From the NCBI RefSeq assembly GCF_000315625.1, contig NW_005434662.1, positions 675,681 to 739,680 on the forward strand: 64,000 nucleotides of DNA, written 5' to 3'. The notes under the pieces were generated by a model. That model was not told the origin of the DNA, searched no databases, and saw only the letters and a list, made by a program, of their open reading frames with translations. The translations under genes and the position numbers were made by a program. Source of the DNA: Guillardia theta CCMP2712 (Eukaryota > Cryptophyceae > Pyrenomonadales > Geminigeraceae). Positions 12,901 to 22,777 of this stretch are shown piece after piece (positions within the stretch are counted from its first letter, which is position 1; the number at the start of each line of letters is the position of its first letter).

Positions 12901-12933
12901 TCGTCCAGCAGCATGATGTCGTCTAGGAAGTGA
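6755..12933 (+). CDS. Long coiled-coil protein with C-terminal ankyrin repeats
   Basis: This is a large, intron-rich gene. The N-terminal third (6755-8350) is Ser/Asp-rich and disordered (acidic DDDDVKEESSDDE, many SS/SD pairs). The middle (about 8600-11930) is a very long heptad-rich coiled coil (runs such as ERLREEKKRIEESQAE), clearest in the open frame from 10546. A poly-Gly run from a GGA repeat (11947-12000) follows. The C-terminus carries ankyrin repeats split by introns: KLARYGKVKELEKVI with GNTCLHHACMQNKK, then VLRLGADINAQNEK, then GNTCLHYCFGYN with LISKGADESIRNH. The last exon ends EVSSSSMMSSRK at the TGA at 12931-12933. The intron at 12242-12620 contains the assembly gap. The start at 6755 is the first usable ATG before the first clear exon, but an upstream exon is possible. 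Such architectures often serve as cytoskeletal or centrosomal scaffolds; that role is inference. Confidence 0.7.
11947..12000 (+). repeat. GGA trinucleotide run encoding poly-Gly
   Basis: This is an uninterrupted GGA repeat inside the coiled-coil/ankyrin gene, giving about 15 glycines between the coiled coil and the ankyrin module. It is probably length-polymorphic and acts as a flexible hinge. Confidence 0.85.
12285..12562. repeat. Simple-sequence tract containing a 100-N gap
   Basis: Poly-C and poly-A (12285-12312), a G run (12391-12397), exactly 100 Ns (12401-12500), an ACT repeat, a CT repeat and a second long C run (12541-12562) lie in one intron. The round N count looks like a placeholder of unknown true size, where sequencing failed in simple repeats. 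Confidence 0.9.
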
Positions 12934-13174
12934 CTGTACATTACAAGTGATAAGTGTAATTTATGTTATGAAGTCAAACTTATTACAACGTCGAGTACTT
13001 GGTCGGGAGGAGGACTGACGACGATTCAAAGGAGTCAGGGGCAGGAAGAGTAGGGAGAGAGCAATGACACTCAGATGTGACGAGGCAGGAGCAGGAGCAG
13101 GAGCAGGATCAGATGCAGGAGCAGGAGCAGGATCAGATGCAGGATCAGATGCAGGAGCAGATGCAGGAGCAGAT

Positions 13175-13208
<34 letters not shown>

Positions 13209-13300
13209 ATGCAGGAGCAGGAGCAGGAGCAGGATCAGATGCAGGAGCAGATGCAGATGCAGGAGCAGGAGTAGGAGCAAGATCAGATGCAACTGAAGAT

Positions 13301-13366
<66 letters not shown>

Positions 13367-13537
13367 TCAGCAGATGCAGGAGCAGGAGCAGGAGTAGGAT
13401 CAGGATCAGGAGTAGGAGCAAGATCAGATGCAGGAGCAGGAGTAGGAGCAAGATCAGATGCAGGAGCAGGAGTAGGAGCAAGATCAGATGCAGGAGCAAG
13501 ATCAGATGCAGGAGCAGGAGTAGGAGCAAGATCAGAT

Positions 13538-13597
<60 letters not shown>

Positions 13598-13956
13598 TCA
13601 GGAGAAGCAGGAGCAAGATTGCAAGTTTGTGGAAACTGTTTACTCAATTTATACTGTTTCAGAGCCTGCCTCAGTCTTTTGAATTGGTGGGGTAGGGGTG
13701 CGTTGATAGGGACTGTAGTGAATCGAGCATGGGTGGGGTGGTAGAAATCTGAAGGAATCCACACGACACGGTACTTCCTTTGAGTACCGGTGAGGGTTCT
13801 GCTTTTGTAGTACAAAAAGAACTTTTTGGAAGGTAGGGTACCCTCATCCACGACTAGGGGTGGCTCAAAATCTACACTTGGTTTGTGTATTCAGGGTAGG
13901 GGTGGACTGTTTTTATCCCGTGGGGGTGGGGGTGGTGGTAGGGCAAGAAAGGCGGG
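12934..13956. other. Intergenic: minisatellite plus CCCTACCCC-type words
   Basis: Outside the minisatellite, 13690-13945 carries several g-rich words (ggtggggtaggggtg, agggtaggggtgg, gtgggggtgggggtgg), all in the same orientation, just upstream of the SNF2 gene start. They could be promoter-proximal or repeat-derived. No other gene is seen. Confidence 0.5.
13079..13617. repeat. GGAGCA/GGATCAGATGCA minisatellite
   Basis: About 540 bp consist of the hexamer ggagca with the variants ggatca, gatgca and gtagga in higher-order mixtures; a block of agtaggagcaagatcagatg-type units recurs between 13405 and 13540. Because six is a multiple of three, all frames stay open on both strands (Ala-Gly, Gln-Glu or Ala-Pro repeats). 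A 296-codon minus-strand ORF (12961-13851) results. I do not call it a gene. Confidence 0.85.
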
Positions 13957-16900
13957 ATGGACGGCTGGGGCCGAAACTTGATGGCGACGGCGATACAGGG
14001 AGGGAATGGCATGCAGCCTGCTCCTTCCAGCGGCATGGCATCAAACCCCATGGTCTCCAGCGCCATGTCCCCCGCCGGTGCTCACATTGCTCAACCCATG
14101 CATATGGTGCAGCCTCCCGGTTCCATGCAGCTTCCGTCCCAGCCGCGACCGAGAATGCCGACAGGTGGAGAGATGCCAATGGCCTCTTCAGGTGTGTTTT
14201 GTGAGGAGAGAGCAGACAACTTTCTTGAAGTGTCCGATCTGTTCCTTCTCTTGGGTCAACATGACCTCGTGTTGGCAGGCTCAGCAGGGAATGTCATGGC
14301 CCACAATGTCGGACGGAACACGATGCAGATGTTGCAGGGACAAGGTGGCGTGCAAGGGCAGGGGAGGGTCTTAGGGCCAGGGCAGGGGAACATGCAGGCG
14401 CAGGCGCAGGCGCAGGCGCAGGCGCAGGCGCAGGCTAGGGCACAAGAACAGGCACAGGCACGGGCAAGAGCGCAGGCACAGGCGAGGGCTCACGCGCAGG
14501 CAAGGGCGCAGGCTCAAGCACAGGCTCAAGCACGGGTACAGGCTCAAGCAGCTCAGGCTCAAGCACGGGTACAGGCTCAAGCACCTCAGCCGCGGGGGCA
14601 GGCACAAGCTCATGCGCGTCCACAAGGCCAAGGGCGTGCAGACGAGCCAGGACACCATAAACCTGATGCGAGCGGTACGAAACCATTATCCAATTCAAAG
14701 TGATGTAAAGTGAGAAATGGCATTCACAGCTAACAAGGCTGCGAGTCTGGTTGACTGGTTTTCAAATTCGAAGTGCATCAAGAGTCTGGGAGAGTATCAG
14801 CGAAGAGAGGTTCGCACTCCTCCCGCGCTTGCAAGCTTGCTGACGTGGTCGCTTCAGGCAATCGTACAGTTTCGAGCGATGCTCGAGCTTCAGAAAGGGA
14901 ATCGACTGCCGCCAAGAGTCGTCAACGCTCTCAGCAGTCTCAACGAAATGAGCCATAAGGAAATTGCCAGCATGGAACCAGCAATGCCGGGAGCATCGCC
15001 TGGCCCTAAGACTCCGTCGGGTCGGGGGGGGCAGAAGAAAAGAAACTCGTTAACTGCCTCTGAAAACGGAGATGCTCCTTCAAGGAAAATGAGTCACTCC
15101 TCGAACGTATCCAGATCATCCAATAGAGATGTTGAGAATCAGGGAAGTGGAATGGATTCAAACCAATGGAATGAGAGACAAGAATCACCATATGCGGTAG
15201 GATCAATTCATTTCATGTTTTTTTTGACTTTGCTGGTCAGGTTTTGAAGCCTAGAAAAGACGATTCAAACCAGCAAAGTGCGTATGACAATTCCTTGGGG
15301 CGGAACATTCTGAGGAGCAAAACGATGCGAGAGAAATGCCTGGAAGCAATTAAGAACAGCTTGAATGCAAATACGCTGCCTTCGGAATCAAGCGCAGAAA
15401 CAGCCGAGAGAAGAAGTCGCAAAGAATTGAATGTTTTACAGGTATAACATTAATTGCTTTCTTTTGATCTACAGATCCATCACATTTGATGCCCAGTGCA
15501 CACTTGAGATGATTTTCAGTGTTGTCTGAGATCGTGACTGTTGTCATCTGACTGTTGCCGTTTTTACAGATTGAAGAAAAGAAGCTTAAATTGCTTGGAC
15601 TTCAAGCACGCTTGAGAGAGAAACTATGCAACAGTCTTCGACTCAATCTGCCAAAGGAAATTGCAAGTAGTGATAAGTTGGATGTAGACCTTTCATCCAA
15701 GTTCAATTTATCCGTAATTTTTATTTGCATACCTCTTTGATTGAGTGACCATGATGGCAGACGATCGCTAGACCGTCCACTTCCGTGTCGCTCAATGTAA
15801 ATATGCGACTCTACCAGAGGAAAAAGCAGGCTTTCTTGAACGAAGTCAAGGGTCATTATCATTTCTTTACCGAATACCACAAAAAGATTCGAGAGAAGGA
15901 AAAGGAATTGGCGAAATTGGCCAAGAAGCAGGTTGAAGACAAAGTTGAAAGAGAGAGGAGGAGGAAGGAAAAAGCAGAAAAGGATAGGATAAGGGCGCTG
16001 AAGGAGCACGATACTGAAGCATACTTGAACTTGCTGAAAGAGCACAAAAATGAAAAGATTTTGAATGTTCTATCGGAAACCGACAAATACCTTCGTACTC
16101 TTGGTCTTGCGGTATTTTGAAGTCAATCTAGGATTCTTTGCTTAATTTGAGCCTTACAGGTCAGAGTTCAGAAGAAAAACACTGAAAAAAGACTGAAAAA
16201 CAGCAAGTCGATGGATGTTAGTGATGGTGAAGACGATGACGTGAGTCATTATTCCCTGACATTCCGGTTGCACCTCTGATTCTGTGGATTTCAAGTTTGA
16301 CAAGAACGAGTTCGAAAGAACCGATATCAAGAACACCAACGAGGTGGATGTGAAGGCACTCATGAAGAACAAGAACACTTATTATCACCTGGCTCACACT
16401 GAGAAAGAGGAAGTCAACTCGCAGCCGGACATGCTCGTTGGCGGCTCTTTGCGACAGTATCAGATGCAGGGCCTGCAATGGCTTGTTTCCTTGTACAATA
16501 ACAAGATTTCTGGGGTGAGTGCTCTCCCAATGTTCCCATTCCTCTCGAGATGACGTTGCTCCGGTCAGGTACTGGCAGATGAGATGGGTTTAGGGAAGAC
16601 CATCCAGATAGTTTCTTTGATAGCATACCTTATGGAGGTGAAGGGTGTGAATGGGCCTTTCCTGATCGTCTCGCCGTTATCTGTGATTGATAACTGGGTG
16701 AGGGAATTCGACGCCTGGTCGCCGACCGTGAAGAAGATCATCTACTACGGCAGCAAGCCGTCAAGGAAAAAGATGCAGCAAGAATGTCACAAAGGGACTT
16801 TCAACGTGATGTTGACGAGCTACGAGTTCGTGGTGAAAGACGCCTCCTTCATGAGCAAGATCAACTGGGTGTACATTATTGTGGATGAAGGTCATCGCAT

Positions 16901-19346
16901 GAAGAATGGGAAATCAAGGCTCACCACGACCTTAAGCACCAAGTATGAAAATTGCATGATCGAGATTGCCAGCACCTGAACCAGTCTTGCAGGTTTCCTT
17001 CCAAGTATCGCATTTTGATCACAGGAACGCCGCTGCAGAACAACCTGAATGAGCTGTGGTCGTTGCTCAACTTCCTTCTCCCTGATATCTTCCGGCACGA
17101 CTCTAACTTCGAAGAATGGTTCAACTCTGGAGACATCATGGGGGCCACGGGGGACACGAATGAAATGGATGAAGAGGAGCGTCTCCTGTTGATAGATCGA
17201 TTGCACCAGGTGACTCGCTGCTCTCTTTGATTTGGAGAGAGTCGTTGTGTGAAAATCTTTCATCAGGTCCTCCGTCCTTTCCTCCTCCGAAGGTTGAAAA
17301 GTGAAGTTGAAGGAGAGCTGAAGCCAAAGGTGGAGAAGGTGATCAAGTGCAATATGTCTGCGTGCCAGTGGCGCCTGTACAGTGGGATAAGAGAAAACGG
17401 CATCGTTGCGCTTCAGCCCTCAGACGGGACCCAGCCGACAAAGAAGAAGACGGCAACCAATATCATGATGGAGCTTCGAAAAGCTTGCAATCATCCTTAT
17501 CTCTTCTGGTACGATCAACGACCTGAGAGATTCTGCTCAGGCAAGCATTGCCACTAGTGAGATTTCTTCTCCCCTGACCTTTCTTTCTCGTTCCACAGAG
17601 TTGGTTCGTTCGTCCGGAAAATTCGAGCTCCTTTACCGCATGCTTCCGAAGTTGAGGAGCACGGGGCATCGAGTCCTCGTCTTCTGCCAGATGACCAGGC
17701 TAATGGACATCCTGGGAGACTTTCTCAAGGCGTGCGGCCACAGGTACCTCCGCTTGGATGGGAGCACAGACTCGCAACGAAGAGGAGAGCTGATTGAGAT
17801 CTTTAACTCTCCTGAGTCCCCCTACGCGATCTTCATCCTCAGTACCAGGGCCGGAGGCCTAGGTCTCAATCTGCCAGCTGCCGATACCGTGATCATCTTC
17901 GATAGCGACTGGAACCCGCAGATGGACATGCAGGCACAAGATCGTGCGCACCGCATCGGGCAGACGAGAGAGGTTCGCGTGCTCCGGTTGACCTGCGCCA
18001 ACACATTGGAGGAAGACATTCTTGAGAAGGCTACTTACAAGAAGGAGCTAGGAGGAGCAGCAATAGACGGAGGAATGTTCAACGAAAAGGCTACTGTAGA
18101 GGATCGTCACGAATTTCTCCGGAAGATCTTCAGTAGGGCAACGAACACAACTAAGGCCGACGTACTGTCCAAGGAGGCGATGAATCAAGAGCTTGCAAGG
18201 GATGAGATGGAGTTCAGGATGTTCCAGGAGCATGACCATGAGCTACAGAGTCGCTCGAGTCAGCCGGACCTGATGACGGAAGATGAAGTGCCGTCGTGGC
18301 TCAAATATGAAGAGGACGATAAGACTTCTGCGAGCAGGAAGAAGGAGCTGGAGAGGGCCGAGAAAGCTTCACGCAAGAGCAGGATGCGGAAGACTGCGAG
18401 CTACAAGGAGGAGGACATCTCTCACAGCAGCGACGTGGACTCTTCGGACGAGGACACCATCGCCGTTGTAAAGGAACGAGGACGAGGACGTTCCAAGAGA
18501 AAGAATCAAGAGCTGGACAGCGACAACTCTGATGATGAATCCAACCTCGGGGAAGAAGAGAAGACTCCATCCAAGGCTAAGGCAACCCCTAAAGCTGCAC
18601 CTGCCGCACAGCCAGTGGACCACAACAAGGATTACTGTGAGCTGTGCAGGGACGGCGGCAATCTCATCTGCTGTGACTTCTGTGACTGTGCATACCACGA
18701 GCAGTGCTTGAGGGTCAACGCCAACGACCTTCCTGAGCTCTACAAGTGCCCCAAGTGCACAGGAGACTTCAATCGCCTCAAGGAGGAGTACCTAAGCAAG
18801 CCGCAATGTAGCATCTTCGACACGGACTTCTGCGATGTCTGCGGCTTCGGGTCTGACCCTGCCAACCCTCTCTTCAACTGCAAGAAGTGTATCCGCTCGT
18901 TCCACTCGTACTGCTCAGGGTTCGACGACGAGATCGACGTCAAGGAGTGGACATGCGCCGTCTGCTTGAAGCGAGATCGTGAGCTGCTCACATGGAGCCG
19001 AATCGTTCTGCCTCCAGATGATCTGCCTGAAGTAGAAGGGATTTTTGCCGAGCACAAGAAACCACAACCTGAGGCTCCACCACCGGCCGCCACCATCCCG
19101 GAACCCAAGGAAACGCAAGCCCCGGTTGAGGCGTCGAGAGGGAGAGGAAGGGGAAGAGGGAGAGGGAGAGGAAGGGGAAGGCCGCCACTGGTGGCGCCAG
19201 AGGCGAATGGTGATGAAGGAAGGAAGCGCTCAAGGGGAAGACGGTCTGAGGGAGCAGAAGGGATAGATGGAGAATCTGTGGACGGAGCAAATTCACGAGC
19301 AGATGAGAGCGAGGGGAGCCAACCACGGAAGCGCAGGAGAGGATGA
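13957..19346 (+). CDS. Brahma/BRG1-like SNF2 chromatin remodeler with C-terminal tandem PHD fingers
   Basis: The predicted protein has a Met/Pro/Gln-rich N-terminus ([16 protein letters not shown] at 13957) and a Gln-Ala low-complexity tract (14394-14610). A possible QLQ-like segment follows ([25 protein letters not shown]). Next are an HSA-like basic helix ([19 protein letters not shown], 15800-16110), the SNF2 ATPase core, and tandem PHD fingers. The core shows [14 protein letters not shown], Walker [13 protein letters not shown] near 16570-16605, Walker [12 protein letters not shown] near 16880, [39 protein letters not shown], and helicase motifs [14 protein letters not shown] and [11 protein letters not shown] (17848-17970). 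A SnAC-like segment follows ([16 protein letters not shown]). PHD1 is near 18628-18765 ([14 protein letters not shown]) and PHD2 near 18826-18966 ([22 protein letters not shown]). [10 protein letters not shown] stretch near the end resembles AT-hooks. It should slide or evict nucleosomes as a SWI/SNF-type ATPase. No bromodomain is visible; the two PHD fingers take its place. Confidence 0.93.
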
Positions 19347-19524
19347 ATGAGCATGACGCAAGTGCACATTGTGTTGTTTACATTGTTGTCGTTTCATTGG
19401 TTGTGTTGAGATAATATCATTCCTACTGTTGTCTGTGAGAATCATCATTGAATGTCGTTAAGTTAGTCTAGGTGTCCCTATCAGTGTACAACCTCGCAAG
19501 ATTTGGAACTCCTCACGAGATGGG

Positions 19525-20591
19525 CTACGGACTGTACTGCTCCTGACCAAACTGATCATGAGAGCTTCCGTCTCCCCCAGCCATCTTCTCTTGTGGTGTC
19601 GTTGCCTCTGATCCATCAAGGGGCGAAGGATGTGCTAGTTCAACGACAAAGATGGAGTTTCCCATTTCAACTTCATCCCTCAACTCCAGCTGTACAGGAG
19701 CTTCTTTCGTCAATGCTCGCTGTACCCCTTTCTGTGACGAGATTTCAGACTTGACAGAAGATTTAGAGGGAGAGGACGTCACAGAGCAGGGAAGGGAAAT
19801 TTGGAAAAAGTTTTCAGACCTGTCGAATAAATGTGCCATTGATACTCCCGAGGTCCGTTAGCCAGAATCTTCTATCCTTGTAGCGAATCTGACCATGACT
19901 CCTCGAAACCATCTCATCCTTTCCATGCACGAGTCAGATGCTTCAAGTTTGAAAAGGAGCAGGGCTCACCTGAAGTATGCAGATGTCGTTCTTTCTTGAT
20001 CTGCCGATCGATATCATCTTTCCATTTGGAACCTGAGACAGAGGTTGAGGAAACAAAGCTGAGACAAGGGCTAAATACCTTGATAACATTCCCCAATCGT
20101 GGACCACTGGTAAAATGCAGCTCGATCTCAAACCCCAACATTTTTCTATAAAGTGCTTGAAAGTATGGCACGCAAGTCCGGTCCACCACGTTCTCATATG
20201 CATTGATCAGTTCTTCAGCATCATCCCCGAAATCCTTGTAGCAGTTGTTCTTCCATATCAAATCACAAGAGCACAACCTTCGTTGCCGATGATTGACTTG
20301 TGAAGCCAGGGCAAGATCGCTAATTGACAAATTTTGTAGAATGTGAATATAGACATCATCTGGGATGGTTGAAAACAAAGAATTGTCGACTTGCAGGCTT
20401 GAGCGTTCCCGAGAATCATCGATCACAGAGCTTCGAGACTGCAACGGACTGTGGTAGATCAGCTCCAAGGACTCAAAATTTCGTTTCTTTGTTCGGAAAG
20501 AATCCTCAGAAATCAAAGGTGTGTTAAGAGAAATTTCTGAGCGTCTTGCTGCACCATGGCCTTCATTCTGAGATACACCACTTTCACTCAT
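19525..20591 (-). CDS. F-box protein with C-terminal FHA domain
   Basis: The start is the ATG at 20591 (MSESGVSQNEGHG). An F-box lies at residues about 73-120 (FSTIPDDVYIHILQNLSISD, then LALASQVNHRQRRLC, IWKNNCYKDFG). A short intron after GPRLGNVIK joins to VPNGKMISIGRSRKNDICIL, the first half of an FHA domain. A 51-bp intron then joins Q to DEMVSRSHGQIRYKD and LTDLGSINGTFIRQ, the FHA signature (GR, SRxH, NG). A last intron leads to LELRDEVEMGNSIFVVELAH, the closing FHA strands, and a TAG at 19525. All three joins keep phase and rebuild one complete FHA domain. The F-box should bind SKP1 of an SCF ubiquitin ligase, and the FHA domain should read phosphothreonine. The likely role is phosphorylation-dependent substrate recruitment (inference). 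Confidence 0.85.
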
Positions 20592-22276
20592 GATGACAAT
20601 ATCAACACACCTACAAAAAAGGGGATCAGTACACGATCTTCATGGATCTCGTAAGCGTCCAGCGCAATGGAAATTCAAGTTTTATGAAAATTATGCACAC
20701 TCAACGGAATGTAGAGTTCAAAAAGCAGCAGGGAATAATAATCTATTGTCTGTTTCGCAATATGATTTCGTCACCTACACTCTCTTTCATCTTTTGCAAA
20801 TTACCGTTAAACAAGGTCCAACGTCTAAATCCTAAATCTGCACCGAACAATTCTCAGACTAAGAGAATCCCTTACCCCTTCTCTTTAGGACAATTCCAAT
20901 CTGTTTGCATTATGCTTTCAAAGATTTCTCACGTTCATAATATTTTCTTTTCTCGTCCTTTCCTCATACCACACTACCTCAAACGGCTTTTTCTGGTGTA
21001 TTCCATCTACTCTTGTCACATGGATTGCATGCTCATTGATTCTTTTTTCCTTAAGATCATTTCTAATTGCTTCTGCCCTGTCTCTGCAACAAGCTTTGAC
21101 TCGCTTTGTCTCTTTCGATCTGTTATCATCCTTGACCCGGAAACCTGGACAAGTACCTTGAATCCTCCACCTGTCCCATTACGCAGTGGTGCCCCCTCCT
21201 TACTGCTCCATCTGTCCCTTTCCCGCTTTCTATCATTCTACTCGATATAATCGTGCCTTCTCCTCCTCCTCCACTTCTTCCCCTCCCACTCCCCCATCGC
21301 ACTCAGCACATCTTTGCTTTCCTGCATTGACCCCTAAACCCTCTCACCAGCACCCTCCAAAACACCCACCCACCTCCCTTGCCCCACCCCTATTTCTGAA
21401 TTGCCTTGTCGAGCAGGCCGTGCCGTTACCCACCCAAATTTTCACACACCCCTTCTGTTCCCACAAATAACCCCACCCTTTTCTGCAAGATTGAAGTACC
21501 CAAACGACCATTCACCCCATTCTTTACTACAGTTTGACTACCCTACCAGGAAATTACGTTGGAACTCACCACCCACCCAGGCTCAAGAGTACCTCTACTA
21601 ATCCTACCAATGTGCCCCTAATGTGATTGTCAAGTAGGGTATATACCCCTACCCCCAATTGAGGAAACAGGCCCTACCCCGTTTCATCAGACGCGATCGT
21701 CAATGGGCTTCAATCGGCAGTACCCCCTTTTGGAGCCATGTTTGCAGGGTTAAGAGACTGACCGGTGCTACCAATCTGTATCCCACCCTATCTCTCAACA
21801 TCCACCCCACCCCATTGAAAACTTGACTACCTACCCTCCATTCTCTACTACCCCCACCGGTCCACATCGCCAACCTTCAGTGTGCTGCGAGTAGGGCTTG
21901 AACCATTTCAAGACTCTGTACCCAGAAATTGACCCACAAATGAGGGGGTGAGGGTGGTACCCCATCCCTCAGCTGCTTTGATAAGGTACCGTTGGAGGGT
22001 CCTCACCGAGAAAAGGTATGGGGTACTTGTACACCGGTACTATGATCTTCTATTGAGAGGGTAGGGGGTATCTTGCAATGGACGGTTACAGGACGCCCGT
22101 TCAAAATTTGATTCCGTTAGTCTGAAACGGCAACTCAGCAGTACGGTTCTTCTTTACTCAAAGTTAAGTTAATCTTTCGGGGACACAGGGCCCCTTGAGT
22201 GGGGCCCAAATCCCCCCAAAGGGCCCTGATTTGAAGACCCTCATACAGCATCTTCCGAAACGGAGAGGGCGCGAAA
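20592..22276. other. Low-GC, C-biased intergenic region
   Basis: Below-average GC, pyrimidine-rich on the + strand, and dense in CCCTACCC, ACCCCTACCCCC and CCACCC words between 21250 and 22080. A 202-codon ORF at 20642-21250 has biased composition and no recognisable motif; I do not call it. A short GC-rich patch with ggggccc words (22183-22228) and the 20-mer tttactcaaagttaagttaa (22153-22172) lie at the right end. Confidence 0.5.
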
Positions 22277-22777
22277 ATGGTGGCATACGAAAGAGGAGGA
22301 CGGGCACGTTCCGTTGATGAAAACCGCACAAGAAGAGACCCATCCATTGCTGAGATAAGACAACTTGAAGATGACAAAATCTGGGAAATCGCCGTTTTGT
22401 TATCGAAAAGCATGTGCTGCAAACAATTTATGAAAGTGCTTGCAGGCATGTCGCGCAGTGTGAAACGGTTGTATGAAGGACTAGAATTGAATCATAGGTA
22501 CCTAATCGAACTTCAGATAGTGAAAACTGGATCATCAGAGCTATATTCATTGTTTTTTGTGCGATCGAAATCAGCAAATTCACAAAATTTGCTTTTTTCT
22601 GCATATTTTGATGTGGCGTTTGGGGAAGATTTCACGGGGAGCGGTGAAGTCTGGGTTGTTTTGGTATTTCATGGACACCCCTCCAATAGACAGTTGGTTT
22701 GGAGACGGATTGAGCTGCCGTGCCGGAGGAATCTTCGAGTTTGTGCTGTGGAAGGAAATTCACAATTTGCTATGTAG
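22277..22777 (+). CDS. Unknown 166-aa orphan protein in a low-GC island
   Basis: This is an intronless ORF from ATG 22277 (MVAYERGGRARSVDENRTRR) to TAG 22777. It has a basic start, a helical middle (LEDDKIWEIAVLLSKSMCCK) and a beta-rich end (GEVWVVLVFHGHPS). No family is recognised. The 13-mer ccctcatacagca lies 27 bp upstream. The same 13-mer lies about 29 bp upstream of a short ORF at 43221 that starts MAGKDRRGQALS, similar to this start. The ORF may therefore belong to a dispersed repeat rather than being a host gene. Confidence 0.35.
   Translation: MVAYERGGRARSVDENRTRRDPSIAEIRQLEDDKIWEIAVLLSKSMCCKQFMKVLAGMSRSVKRLYEGLELNHRYLIELQIVKTGSSELYSLFFVRSKSANSQNLLFSAYFDVAFGEDFTGSGEVWVVLVFHGHPSNRQLVWRRIELPCRRNLRVCAVEGNSQFAM

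Noticed and set aside
12961-13851. 296-codon minus-strand ORF rich in Ala-Pro, and plus-strand ORFs across the same DNA
   Set aside because: Open frames on both strands follow from a hexamer repeat. The non-repeat start of the ORF has no recognisable domain.
19503-19861. Small plus-strand ORFs (83 and 69 aa)
   Set aside because: They are antisense to the last FHA exons of the F-box gene, which are supported by domain and phase.
20642-21250. 202-codon plus-strand ORF
   Set aside because: The composition is Ser/Phe/Leu/Pro-biased low-GC, no motif is seen, and it ends in simple C-rich sequence. It is most likely a chance frame.
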